Shown piece by piece: positions 1-10,491 of a DNA stretch of 64,000 nucleotides. The notes under the pieces are model-generated. The model made no database searches, was not told the origin of the DNA, and saw nothing but the letters and a program-made list of their open reading frames with translations. Both the position numbers and the translations under genes were made by a program. Every line of letters starts with the position of its first letter. The stretch's first letter is position 1. The stretch spans positions 44,267-108,266 of the forward strand of contig ML996714.1 of assembly GCA_010356995.1 (NCBI GenBank). Reading direction: 5' to 3'. The stretch is from Trichodelitschia bisporula (taxonomy: Eukaryota > Ascomycota > Dothideomycetes > Phaeotrichales > Phaeotrichaceae).

Positions 1-184
1 TGTCGTGTCGACACTCCCACTTCACGTCGACACTCCGCTTCATTTCAAGTCTACCTCGCCGATACTCCCGCTTCACAAACAAGCGTCAAACAACGAAACG
101 CGCGACAGCTACAGCCACATCCCACTGAAAGGGCCTTCAAAGCCCCTCACAACACATAAGACTCTCCAAAGCCCGCATCCAACC

Positions 185-1110
185 ATGGCTCCCCGCGGCA
201 CCCAAAAACGCGCCGTACGTCCCCATCCCCCTCCCGCCCCCCTCCCATTCCTCACTAACCCCCCCAGGCCGTCGAATCCGACTCCGACTCCGGGGACATG
301 GACGCCATCGCAGCCAGCACCCAAGCCGTCGAAGCCGTCGAAGACACAGCCCGCAAAATGGTCCGCTACGCCCTCTCCTGCGAATACTCCCGCGTCCCCG
401 TGCGCAAAAACGCGCTCACCGAGCTGTGCAACACCGGTGCCGGGGGCGGACGCCGCGGTGCCGCGTTCAAAGCCGTGTTCCCTAGGGCGCAGCGGATGTT
501 GGAGGAGGTGTGGGGCATGCGGTTGGAGGAGTTGCCGCTGCGGGAGAAGGTTACGATGGCGCAGAGGCGTGCGGCACAGAGGGCGGAGAAGGCGACGATG
601 AGCTCGAATACTTGGGTGCTGGTGTCAGTGTTGCCTGCGGAGATGAGGGGGGAGGCGATTGTGCCTCCCCCAAAGGTGCCCAATGCGGAGGAGGAGGCGG
701 CGTATGTTGGCTTGTACAGCTTTATTGTGGCGGTTATTACGCTGAGTGGGGGCAGTCTGGGGGAGGCGAAGCTCGATCGGCATTTGAGGCGGGTTAATGC
801 GGAGAGTCACACGCCCGTTGGGAGTACGGATGAGGTGCTTAAGCGCATGGTGAGGGAGGGGTATGTGGTTAAGATTAAGGATAGTAGTGGGGGGGAGGAG
901 GTGGTGGAGTATATTGTGGGGGGCAGGGGGAAGGTTGAGGTTGGTGAGGAAGGGGTTGCGGGGTTGGTGAGGGCGGTGTATGGGGGTGATGTGGATGTGG
1001 AGAAGAAGTTGGAGAGGAGTCTGGGGCTTCTGCGGAGGGATCGGGGGGTGGTTCATCGGTCTGCTATGACACGGGCCGACGAGGGCGACGAGATGGATGT
1101 TGATGAGTGA
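185..1110 (+). CDS. nse3: Nse3/MAGE-domain subunit of the SMC5-SMC6 complex
   Basis: Two exons, 185-214 and 268-1110, give 290 residues. The 53-nt intron starts GTACGT, has CTCACTAAC near its end and closes with CAG. The long frame read alone would start at 298 and lose 20 residues; the upstream ATG at 185 splices in phase. The region KMVRYALSCEYSRVPVRKNAL, followed by FKAVFPRAQRMLEEVWGMRLEEL, matches the start of the MAGE homology domain (winged helix A). The part around GLYSFIVAVITLSGGSLGEAKL fits winged helix B. Known role of the family: Nse3 pairs with Nse1 and Nse4 in the SMC5/6 complex, which acts in DNA repair in the nucleus. The acidic tail ends in DEMDVDE. Family assignment is by pattern; no search was run. 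Confidence 0.75.
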
Positions 1111-2089
1111 TGGGGGTTGGCTGCTTTTCTGATATGGCGTATGGAGGGATGATGGGATGACATAGACGGTTATGTTCGGTGTCTGCTCAATCGGCGGTCA
1201 AATGCTCTGTCGCCCGCTTTGCGCAATGCCTTTCCACTCGCGGCTCCGTCCTTGCTGTCACCGACTTCTCCTAAGTTAGGTATGCGGGGACTTACACGGT
1301 GTCAGCCTCCGGACTGGAATCCATCGTCGAGCACATTACACGTTTGGAGAGGGCGGAATAATAACCAAATCGCCTTGAGAGACCTTCCTTACTGTGCAAG
1401 GTGATGGAAACAAGGCTCATTACCTGCGAAGGCAACTGTAAAACTGAACATTCAAATAAAGATGAAGCGAGGAAGAGAAGAAGAGTCTCGGGAATATCTA
1501 CACGATGCTAGTTATCCTCCCGTGTTCCTTCCTCCTATCATGCGCGCATTACATCATGTTCAACCTGTTCCTTCTTATACACAAGAATGCTACTTCCATG
1601 TCTGCATCACAAAGGGGGGGCCATCACCTATTATTCGAACCGACTGTGGACATTTAGATGATGGGTGAACTTCCGCGTCAACACGAAGCCGGGTATTTCG
1701 ATCGCTGAATTGTATTCCCACATGCTGATCGGGCTGTGGCATCGCGATAACAACACAATCTACCGAGCTTTGCGACCTGAACGTTACCTATCGCTGTTAT
1801 AACCCACCTAAAACACACTCGCTCTTCATAAATATCGTGGACTGCACGCCACTATCACACTTCTGTGAGCCAATAGTTGAACAACTCAGTATACCATGGC
1901 AGGAGATCTCACCCCCAGGTCAGTTGTGAGCTCACTTGCCAAACCATTGTGATCTCACTCCCAAATCATTTGTGACCTCACTACAGACCGCCCAAAGCGT
2001 ATATACGCCCCCATCCTAACCACTTCAAACTCTCATCCAGCCCTCACCTCTATTTCCTTCCACCCTCCCCTCTTCTCTGCTCAGCAAGC
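1111..2089. other. Intergenic region with no supported gene
   Basis: Short frames at 1219-1404 and 1462-1668 show no recognisable composition or domain. The distal part carries the repeated promoter elements listed separately, and a TATA-like GTATATAC near 1999-2006, about 85 bp before the ATG at 2090. Confidence 0.6.
1904..1981 (+). promoter_or_regulatory. Periodic CTCAC direct repeats upstream of the small CGH-motif gene
   Basis: Three near-identical 12-mers, TTGTGAGCTCAC (1924-1935), TTGTGATCTCAC (1947-1958) and TTGTGACCTCAC (1970-1981), lie exactly 23 bp apart. A weaker GATCTCAC ends at 1911, 24 bp before the end of the next unit. The middle base of each 12-mer varies while both arms are conserved, as expected of a bipartite binding site. 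A TATA-like element follows at about 1999. Function as a transcription-factor array is inference. Confidence 0.4.
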
Positions 2090-2308
2090 ATGTGCATCTT
2101 CAAAGAACTAAAGTTCGAGTGCGGACACAGGGTCCGTGTGGCAGAGATTCGATGTTCTTGGGTTGATCCGAAGCACGCGGTGCTTATGGAAGGGTGCGAA
2201 TCGCGGGAGCAGTGTCCCCTGTGCACGCAGACCCGCTGGGCGCTGAGCGTGTTCCTGGTTCTATGTGCCTGGTACTGGATGCTTATTACTAACCTTAGGA
2301 CTAAATGA
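2090..2308 (+). CDS. Small fungal protein with F-x-CGH motif and C-terminal hydrophobic segment
   Basis: A 72-residue single-exon frame. The N-terminal half has spaced cysteines and histidine (C2, CGH at 11-13, C22, C36, CPLC near 42-45), a pattern seen in many short fungal proteins of unknown function and suggestive of metal binding. The C-terminal third (WALSVFLVLCAWYWMLIT) is strongly hydrophobic and could be a membrane segment. A TATA-like box and an ordered array of repeats lie directly upstream, which supports a real gene. No specific function can be given. Confidence 0.5.
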   Translation: MCIFKELKFECGHRVRVAEIRCSWVDPKHAVLMEGCESREQCPLCTQTRWALSVFLVLCAWYWMLITNLRTK

Positions 2309-2527
2309 AAATAGACGTGTGTCTAGATCGCTAACCTCACTTTTGCTAGTTGTGACCTGTGTATCTTCGCCTGTAGAACGCCCGCTGACGCCCGCTGAAC
2401 CGTGTAAGAACAACTAAATTCCGGATATGACCATGCCGAGGACGCCGCTCAAGCCGTTTCGAAACTGACGCATCGACCACTGGGAAGAGCAGTGGGAACC
2501 GTAACGCCGCAAAACCGATACGCTTCC

Positions 2528-3808
2528 CTATTCACCAGCCATCACAACGTATCCCGGCGGCTCACCGCCCGCACCCTCATTCCGCGCCCTCAGCATCGCT
2601 CCTTCCCGCAGTTCCTCCTCCTCACGGTCCACTTGGCGCATCTCATCCGCCAACCGCCCCTCCTCAAGCCTCACATCCTGCAGACTCCCCTTCTGCCAAT
2701 TCCGATGTCGCTCACAGCGCTTCCGTGGACATAGGAACTTCCCCTCCTCCCCATCAACCTCCATCTCGTCCCCGCCCCGGGCCACAAACTCCGCAAACCG
2801 CGCATCGGACCAGGCGAGACGCGAGTCGTACCCGCACACATCCTTGACGTTGAGGCATTCCTTCTCGGCGTATGTGACGAGAGCTTCGCGGCACTTGGTG
2901 ATGAATTTGGAGCGCTCTTTGCACAGCGTGCGCTGGGCGCGGAGGTCTTCCTTCCGGTCCGCCATGGCAGCGAGACGCGCGTTCTCAGCCGGCGTGAAGG
3001 TGACTGGCATCTTGCCGTCGGCTAGGAAGACCTTAGAGCCCAGAGCGTGGAAGGATTTGAGATCCGGCGCCACGTGCAGCAGCGCCTTCAAGTGTTCCGC
3101 GCAAAGAGGCCCGCCTTGCGGATCCGCCGTCGCGCCGACCGGGCCACCACGTTTGAGCATATCGGCCATCATCTGCATACCGCACGCGGGGGCGCAGTAC
3201 TTGCTGCCCGTCGCGGCGGGTTCATTGCAGTCCTTGTTGCGGCACATGGGCTTCCACATCGTAGCGCCGTGGCCCGCGGCCTCACAATTGGGACAAAAGT
3301 ACTTGTCCGCGAGCTTCATCTCGGACTCGGTTAGCTGGACGCACTTGGCGTGGAACCAGTCCTTGCACGCGTCGCACTCAATCATGGGCGTGTAGTCGTC
3401 GGGGCCGCGGCAGATGCAGTAGGGTCCCGCTTGGTCGGGGTCATCGTCAGAGGGCGGATCGGTTCCTGTGGCGGAGGGGGCGGGTTTGGTGTTTTTTTTT
3501 GAGGAGGTGTTTTTCTTGTTTGATTTGGCCATGCCTTTTTTGGTGGTGCTTCGGGGGGTTGGGCGCTTCTTCGCCTGGACGGTGACGGTGTCCTGGATAG
3601 CGTCGGGTTGAGCTGTTGAGCCGCGGTGAGATAGAACTTTAATGGACTCTTCGTTCGCGGCTTGGGGATCAATGAACGCTATGAGCGTATTTTGATCATG
3701 AGGTGAGTGCGGCGGCTCCGCTTTTGCCACGGGACTGGCCGGCGCCTTCTCCGGGGGTTCAGGGCCATCCAGAGGAGCATCCCGCATGGCCATGTCGTTC
3801 GACGCCAT
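2528..3808 (-). CDS. spp1: PHD-finger protein, Spp1-type COMPASS (Set1) subunit
   Basis: A single exon of 426 residues starting at the ATG at 3808. Residues about 128-176 form a canonical C4HC3 PHD finger: CIC, ECDACKDWFHAKC, and CPNC at the end, with the W before FH that usually lines a methyl-lysine pocket. It is followed by a second Cys cluster (PMCRNKDCNEPA, KYCAPACG) and a charged helical C-terminus with CPRKRCERH. This order, PHD then a Cys-rich zinc region then a helical tail, matches Spp1/CXXC1-type proteins. Spp1 reads H3K4 methylation within the Set1 complex in the nucleus. The N-terminus is low-complexity (Lys, Pro, Ser-rich). Another PHD protein is possible, but the second Cys cluster favours Spp1. 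Confidence 0.75.
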   Translation of the reverse strand: MASNDMAMRDAPLDGPEPPEKAPASPVAKAEPPHSPHDQNTLIAFIDPQAANEESIKVLSHRGSTAQPDAIQDTVTVQAKKRPTPRSTTKKGMAKSNKKNTSSKKNTKPAPSATGTDPPSDDDPDQAGPYCICRGPDDYTPMIECDACKDWFHAKCVQLTESEMKLADKYFCPNCEAAGHGATMWKPMCRNKDCNEPAATGSKYCAPACGMQMMADMLKRGGPVGATADPQGGPLCAEHLKALLHVAPDLKSFHALGSKVFLADGKMPVTFTPAENARLAAMADRKEDLRAQRTLCKERSKFITKCREALVTYAEKECLNVKDVCGYDSRLAWSDARFAEFVARGGDEMEVDGEEGKFLCPRKRCERHRNWQKGSLQDVRLEEGRLADEMRQVDREEEELREGAMLRARNEGAGGEPPGYVVMAGE

Positions 3809-4156
3809 GCAGGCAGGAAGCCTTCAGCCAGATGGCGCTTACGGCGATGAGGGATGGTGGACGTAGAAACTGCGAAAGGGTCAGTGCCCAGCGACACGAT
3901 ACCAGGATGCAGCCCTCACAGTTTTCCACAGCGATGCGCCTGTTAAATTTTTTTTTCGGTACAGTCGTCTACTATTATTAATAAGACTTCACTGGCTAAA
4001 TGTTGGAAAAATTGATCGATTGCATGTATCAGCGTTGGTCTACGTAGAAGTCTAGCTGTCGAGCATAGAGAAGATCACGTGGTGGCTGGAACAAGGTTGT
4101 TCCAGAATGCTTGTCCACCCGAGATCCCAGCTGCCCAACAACCATTCCATTCCGTT
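3809..4156. other. Spacer between two minus-strand genes
   Basis: It separates the Spp1-type start at 3808 from the 3-prime end of the repeat-rich gene at 4157. An A/T tract (a poly-T run near 3947-3956 and TATTATTAATAA near 3973) may be promoter sequence of the PHD gene. No gene is seen. Confidence 0.5.
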
Positions 4157-4206
4157 CTAGTTTTCGTAGTCTTCCACCGTGTCAGCGACAACAGCAGCAG
4201 CAGCAA

Positions 4207-4238
<32 letters not shown>

Positions 4239-7200
4239 GCGGCAGAATTTTCCACGCTGTGAGCAGCACCCGCAGTACCCGCAGTACCCGCAGCACCCGC
4301 AGCAGCGGCAGCAGCGGCAGCGGCGGCTTCTGCGGCAGCAGCCCTCTTCTTCTCCTTCTCCTTCTTGCGCTCCTCCTTCTTCGCCTTCGCAATCACACGC
4401 TGTTCCCGCGTGTTGTACGTGCGGATGGAATCAGTGGTAGCAATGCGAAGGGACTGGCGCCGGATGGCAGAAAGCGGGGTGTCGCGAACCTCGCGGCCAC
4501 CACCACGACCACCATCAGGATCAGACCCACGACCACCACGACCACCCCCAACATCATACCCTCCACCCCCCCCCTGATAAAACACACGATCACCACTATG
4601 ATCAACCCCAATATCCTCCCCATGGTCCACCGTATGATAATACACATGACGACCACCGCCAGCAGACCCACGAACACCGACATCAGACCTACCACCACCG
4701 CCAGCAGACCCACCACCACCACCACCACCCCCTTGATCATACCACCCACGGCCAACCTCGGGATCAAACCCAGGACTCCCACCAGGATCATATCCACGAC
4801 CACCACCAGGACCATACCCACGACCACCACTGTCATCATCCCCACGACGACCCCCACGACTACCACCACCACCACTCCCATGACCATACCCACGACTACC
4901 ACCATCAAGACCACCACCTCCACCACTCCTATGACCATACCCAGGACTACCACCACCACCACCACCAACATAACCATAACCACCAGGAGCCACGACACCA
5001 AGCTGAGCTCTGGTTCTAGCTATGCTGGCAGCAAGAACTTCGGACGCGGCTCCAGTCGCATTATGTGCGGTGGGGGATTCAGTCAGGCCTTCGGCAAACG
5101 CATCGGCAGGAGGTTCATCCACGGTCAGGTCGTAAAAGTTGGCAGCTTCGTACTCATCCATGGCCGGCTCGTAAGAGGCAGCAGCTTCGCCTACAACTTT
5201 GGCGAGCTGTCCAGTGACGGCAGCTTCGGACCCGACATCAGTCATGTTCTTGGCGGAGGGGCTTATGGGCGGAAACGTGGGGGGCATCTCGGCGCCCGCC
5301 ACAACCGCCTTGTCAGTCACAGACGTATCAGCCGTAACCGTGTCAACCATCGCTGTGTCAACCACCTCCGCGCCCTGCTCCACACTCCTCGTCTGCAACG
5401 CCTCGGTCAACTACACAGCAAAAAGTTAGCACATCGAACATACAAAAAGTAAGGTTGAGCAATCACGCCGCCCCTAGGTCGCCTTTTGGGAAAAACTAAC
5501 CTCTAGGTTTTCGTCATTCGGAACGGGTCCGTCATCATCAGCGACGTGGAAGGAGACACCATCATGCTCAACGCCAATCTCATTTGGAGCACTAGACGCT
5601 GACTCTGCAGTACCATGAATAGGACTCGATGGAGGAGGACCATTCTCATCCCGCCGACTATGGAAGTCCGGCGGAAGCAGAAGTGATCTAACTATCCGGA
5701 AAGGCTTGTCCCCTGTCAAAGCTTCCTTCAGGCCGCAGATCGGACCATACCCACGGAACGTACAAGATACAACTGTCTCATTATCACTACTATGATTATG
5801 ATCCAGTCTACCTTGCACAGTACTCATGAAGTTCTGGTCTTTCGTAATAAGAAGCTCATCTTTGCAAGAGCAGTTAAGGGTGATGCCATACCCAATAACT
5901 TGCTTGCCATACATGAACACAGAATCAACTGAACGGTTCTGGTACTGCATTCCACCCATCATGCTCATAGCAGCCACGTGAGCGCCGCTCAATGCTTTTA
6001 GGTTACCATCCAACGCTTTCAGCTTACCTTGCATCGCCCTCAGCTTATCTTGCCACGCTTCCGGGTTAGCGTGCAACGCAACCCCGTCAACACGCAACAC
6101 TTCCAGGTTAACATGCGGATCCTCGTGGATCAGCATGTAGATGCGGTGGTTCGGATTGGTGCCGACCGGCTGCTGGGTAAGCTGGAAGGCCATCACAGTG
6201 GTGTCTTGATTCTCGGCAAGGACGCGAATATTGTTCGCAAAGAGCCGCGGAATTGGGCCAGTGTACTTCTTGGAGGAACGCAAGTATGACTCATAGCTAT
6301 CAGCTGGAAGCGGAGCAGAGGTTACAGGCATGGCAGCGCCGCGGTTGTTATCCTCCGGACGCGGAACGGGCTGACTGGTCGGTGCCGGCGCTGTGGTATT
6401 GTTTTGAGGTCCGGGCGTCAGAGCGCGGAGCTGAGCGAGTGTGGCGCGCTCAGCATTCCCGCGTCTGTTGCCATTCCGAGGCGGAACAGCCCCACCACGG
6501 CTCACGGATGCACACCATTCGGCAAAGCCCTGAGGGTGGGATGTCCGCACTGGGAGCTGTGTCTGCCCGGGGAGCGGACAAGAGGCGACACGCTGAGCAC
6601 CCACGCGGTTGTTGTCATTCGGAGGCGGAACAGGCAGACCACGGCTCACATATGCACGCCATTCGGCACCCTGAGGATGGGATGTCTGCACGGGACCAGG
6701 ACCAGAGGTGGCACGCCCAGTAGCCCCGCGTATGTTACCATTCGGAGACGGAACAGGCGGACCACGGCTCTCGGATGCACGCCGCTCAGCATAGCCCTGA
6801 GGATGGGATGTCTGCGTGGGACCAGGACCAGAGGTGGCACGCTCAGCAGCCCCGCGTATGTTGCCATTCGGAGACGGAACAGCCAGACCACGGTTCAGAG
6901 TGGGCGCCGGCGCTTGGGCAAAGGCTTGATGGTTGTATGTCTGCACTGGGAGCTGTGTCTGTCCGGGGAACGGAGAAGAGGCGACACGCTGAGCACCCAC
7001 GCGGTTGTTGTTATTCGAAGCCGGAACATCTGGAGCATGCTCGCCGATGGAGCCCTGGATGTTGGTGATGCTGTGGGAGTTCCTCAGCTGCGACGCCTTC
7101 ATCTGTGCAGCGGATGGAGCCGAGGGGCGACGCTGAACACCCGCGGGCCCAACCGAATTATTTGGAGCCGCTCGAGCGTGGTTCATGGTCGTCCAGCCGG

Positions 7201-7567
7201 TGCCGACAGTAGAACCGGCAATCCTTTGGCGGGAATCATCGGCACGACGATCGTACCCGGGCGCAAAGGAGAGCGCAGGTTGAGCCACGGCGAAGTTGTT
7301 ACCCACCACACGAGCCGCGCGCTTGTTCATGACGCGAGCATTATCGACCTCCTGTGCACTAAGGCCCCGACCGACGTTTGAGGCATTGCCGCCGACCGGA
7401 GCACGATCCTCGCGGGTGCTCTGGGTGCGTTCGTTGTGTCCCTCCGGAGAATGGGCTTCACGGAAGCGCTTCGCGACCCCGCCCATCTGATCTTGCGAGT
7501 GGGGACGCTTCGGGGGCACTGTGCCGGGCGGAGCCAGGAACGTGTTTAGCTTGTTCTGGTCTACCAT
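4157..7567 (-). CDS. Repeat-rich 1106-residue protein joined from two frames; unknown function
   Basis: Two long minus-strand frames join across a 90-nt intron (5411-5500) with GTTAGT at the 5-prime end, GTGCTAAC near the end and TAG, in phase: exon 1 7567-5501 (689 codons), exon 2 5410-4157. The second frame has no ATG at its head, which supports the join. Start is the ATG at 7567; an upstream GTG extension was not used. Parts in order: a disordered Asn/Pro/Arg-rich half holding about four imperfect copies of a roughly 43-residue repeat (nt 6400-6910); a more globular stretch (nt 6290-5640) with three K-L-K/R-A heptads; a Gly/Tyr/Asp-rich tract (nt 4550-4990); a KKEERKKEKEKKR segment; and an Ala-rich end made by a CAG/CTG repeat. 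No known domain is recognised. Confidence 0.6.
4190..4335. repeat. CAG/CTG trinucleotide repeat coding poly-Ala on the minus strand
   Basis: On the plus strand CAG and CAA triplets run almost unbroken at 4194-4241, followed by interrupted CGCAGTACC and CAGCGG units to about 4335. In the minus-strand gene this reads as Ala-rich tracts near the C-terminus. On the plus strand the same stretch would read as poly-Gln or poly-Ser. The tract is likely length-polymorphic. Confidence 0.8.
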
Positions 7568-9189
7568 TGTGGCAGTGTTCGAGAGTTCTGTGACACTGGG
7601 TTGCTGGTGAAATAGGCGCGAAAGCGTACGCGGCGCGAATTTCACTTGTAACTTTGCAGCAATGGTGGCACGGTTTCGAAAAGACTGGCAGCTAAAAAAA
7701 CGAATTTATAGACTTCGCTATGGTGGCCTGTGCACTATTTACAGGTAGTGCGGAACATTCGAGTATGCTGCTTCCGCAGGCAGGAGCGCCCTTCATGCTC
7801 AGCTTTGTCGTTTGCTGTGGTGGAGCTGGTCGCTCGTTCCTGCCTAAACGGGTATCCGCGCACGAGCCATCGTGCCTGCCCTCGCATTTTAGCGCGGTTT
7901 GACGGGACTCTGTGGTCCGTGTCCGCGTCCGCAGCGCTTGGCAGCATTGAAGTCCAGGTGAATAAAAGCGACGAACACTCCCCTCGACTCTCCATCTCCA
8001 ACTCTCACCACTCCTCTACACCACTCCCCTATACCACTCCCCTATACCACTCCTCTATACCACTCTTCTATACACGACACCTTCTTTTCCAAAATCAAGA
8101 ATGAGATGCTTCGGCGTGCGCTGAACGACGTCGACAACGAAGCCTCAAGCATCAACTCCATACTTGATATGACCTCGAGTAACCAGTTCTTCGGTTCGGC
8201 TCAACTGTCGACTACTTTGTCACCACCAAGGGTGGTGTCCGCCGTGCTTCCACTCGTCAGGGCGTGGTGCACCGCTCCCTGGAGCAAGCGCTCGCACCAT
8301 CTACCCCCCGCGCCTCCTGGCTACTTCGGAGCTGCCTCTGCGGAGTATTCCTACATTAGCCCAACCGTGCGGATCTCTCGGTCCCCGCGCGTTGCCCCCG
8401 GCGACCGCACAGTTCTTCGTCATGGACGGTAACGGGCCGCCGGAGATCCTGGACGCAACGTCGTCCCCAAGCTCACGGTTCATTTGAGCCAGGACTTCGA
8501 TTTGCTTCCGAAGTTCAAGTATCTCATCGAATGGAAACAACGGCGCCCTGGCATGCAGACGTGCTTTGTCTCCGTCAGTCTTACAAAAACCTCCTTCGCA
8601 ACGAATCACCATCTTCATCCAACCCTTCTATACCTCTCAGCACCGAGACCGCGAAGTCTGTACAGCAAGCCGAAGGAACTCGGCCCCCGTGGGGAATCTC
8701 TCCCCAGCCAGTTCATCGCCCATCGGGTGTGCAAGGCTCGAACAAACGGTATGACCTCCCCTAAATGCCGACCGCAAAGTCACTAACTCGCAGAACAGCT
8801 CCCCTCATGACAGGACAGCATCGAACCAGACGCACCGGTCGACGCTTTCTTCGCACTGTCCGATGGCAGCGCCTACGCAAGCCCTTGCAGCATAGGCTCT
8901 CCGATCTCCGCGCTCGACTTTCGGAACGAGTGGGCTGATGATACGCAACATCCCCAACATGCTCGGCCGGCGCCAACCCCCTGCTTGCATATGATGGCGC
9001 GATACAGTGCCGATGATTGCGGCCACCTGCAAAAGGTACCCGCGCCTCTCGACTGCCTTCAGAAGGCTCGGGCGTGCCACGACCGCCCCACACGCAATCT
9101 GAGTTTCACCACCCACCGCCCACCGACTCCAGAATTTTGCCATTCTCCGTCACGTGCATTTGGAATCTCACATCGCCATCGCCTTCACA
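7568..9189. other. Gene-poor region with degenerate frames
   Basis: No complete gene is supported. A minus-strand frame at 8301-8618 contains a heptad-like helical stretch (FDEILELRKQIEVLAQMNRE), the most protein-like piece, but it is flanked by nonsensical sequence. Plus-strand frames at 8106-8432 and 8484-8786 look random. A CT-rich minisatellite at about 8006-8073 is listed separately. Confidence 0.4.
8006..8073 (+). repeat. 15-bp CT-rich minisatellite
   Basis: About five imperfect copies of a unit like CCACTCCCCTATA (with TCCTCTACA and TTCTCTATA variants) run head to tail. It could be promoter-associated, but no convincing gene follows. Confidence 0.7.
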
Positions 9190-9456
9190 ATGCCTTTCAG
9201 CCTTCAGGTCTTTGTCTTCCTGCTCATTGCCACCCTCCTGGCGGCTCCCGCGCCTCAGGACCTCAAGGACTTCAGGCTCATGATAGCCACGACACCTTGT
9301 CGTGCCTTCCCGCTGACTCGCTTGAGAGTGAAAGCTTCATGGCCCTCCACTAAATCTGAGAGATTGTCGACGACTAATCGCCATTTGAGTTGCGAGCCTG
9401 CCATTGGCACTGCAATGAGGGCAATCCTGCCCCGAAACCGACCACACCTTCTCTAG
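9190..9456 (+). CDS. Candidate small secreted protein, 88 residues
   Basis: The frame from the ATG at 9190 begins with a textbook secretion signal: MPFSLQVFVFLLIATLLAAPAP, a hydrophobic core followed by small residues and Ala-Pro, giving a likely cleavage near residues 18-20. The remaining 68 residues are basic, with only two cysteines and no known domain. It could be a small secreted or effector-like protein, or a first exon whose later part is spliced. It sits in a region full of broken frames, so it may itself be decayed. Confidence 0.35.
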   Translation: MPFSLQVFVFLLIATLLAAPAPQDLKDFRLMIATTPCRAFPLTRLRVKASWPSTKSERLSTTNRHLSCEPAIGTAMRAILPRNRPHLL

Positions 9457-10067
9457 TCACCTAAAGCACCGCCTCCGGACAATTCTCCGGAAGCTTTACC
9501 GGGGGATCGGGCGCCCCACGGCTCCTCTGGTGTTTCAAGAAATATATCCATTACCATGCCCATGCCACCCTTCACGTTGTGGGCCGAAGTCGAGGCCATG
9601 TGCCTCGAAGCGGACCGAGCGGCCGCGCTACTCACCGCCCGCCGCGCCGCGGCCAGGCTCTCTATATAAGCCATCGCTATATATCACGCAGGAATATAAG
9701 TGCCGCGAGTGAGTTGTCGCGATGACCCGCGTCGCAAGCGCAGGGATGCAACTGAGAAGTCCGGCTCCGTTGACGACAAAACCGGCGACTCATAGCATAT
9801 GGGTTCCTAACCGGGCGTCAATGTGCCTGATGGAACACTGAATCCCAACAGTACCCAGTCTCAAGCGTCTTCAGTCGAGACTCTTGTAGGCTCAGCCATT
9901 GTCACATCGAGCGTGACGCCATCTGGTACAGAGCGCTGGATCTATTGCCTTGGGAGTGACTTCCTTACCACTGCCTCGAACGACTACAAGGTATTCCTCC
10001 GCCAGCTGGTTCCCGATACGCTCATTTCCGACAAATGCCACGTCATGAAGAGTGCTATACTGCCAAA
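9457..10067. other. Intergenic; no supported gene
   Basis: Only short frames are present. A plus-strand run at about 9558-9669 (MPPFTLWAEVEAMCLEADRA...) is helix-like but very short. No RNA gene is seen. Confidence 0.4.
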
Positions 10068-10491
10068 ATGTCGCAGGATCCGTTCGCTGCATTCTCCAGC
10101 GAACCAGATTTCTATACATCCCCACCTCAGTTCAACAGCATCTTGCACCCAAATCTCTTGTCCACCAACTCACAGTTGTTCGTCATGGACGGCCACAACC
10201 AAAACCACATTTGCAAGAAATCTCTGAACAATGGCCTCCCAGCGTGGAGCCCCCCGATACAAAGGTGCCCGCCCCCGCTGTCAAGACGCCTCCTGCCGTT
10301 ACAAAGACGTCCACCCCGGCCAAGCCGAAGCGGCAAAAGTGGATATATGACCCGTCTACCACCGCTCCAACCCCGCCCACCCCACCCCCCCGGCCCCTCA
10401 GACGGCCCCTCACGCTGCTAAGACGCCTACCGCTGCCCGTCAGGCTCCTGCTCCCGCCGTCCTCAAGCAGCGCATCACCAGTGCGCCCTGA
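10068..10491 (+). pseudogene. Proline-rich protein remnant spread over three frames
   Basis: Starting at the ATG at 10068, frame one reads as a sensible N-terminus (MSQDPFAAFSSEPDFYTSPP). By about 10240 the sensible composition moves to a second frame (KTPPAVTKTSTPAKPKRQKW), and at about 10376-10393, inside a run of C residues, to a third (TPTAARQAPAPAVLKQRIT) that stops at 10491. All three pieces share a Pro/Ala/Thr/Lys-rich bias, suggesting one ancestral protein broken by two frameshifts. No good intron explains the switches. The second switch lies in a C homopolymer, so a sequencing error is possible there. Confidence 0.35.

Noticed and set aside
4079-5452. 457-residue plus-strand frame over the repeat-rich gene
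   Set aside because: It reads as Thr/Ile/Pro and His/Asp-type repeats complementary to the Gly-rich minus-strand gene, lacks any domain, and the minus strand offers a good splice join and a longer protein.
7568-7645. 26-residue N-terminal extension of the repeat-rich protein
   Set aside because: It depends on a GTG start; the ATG at 7567 is the first standard start in frame.
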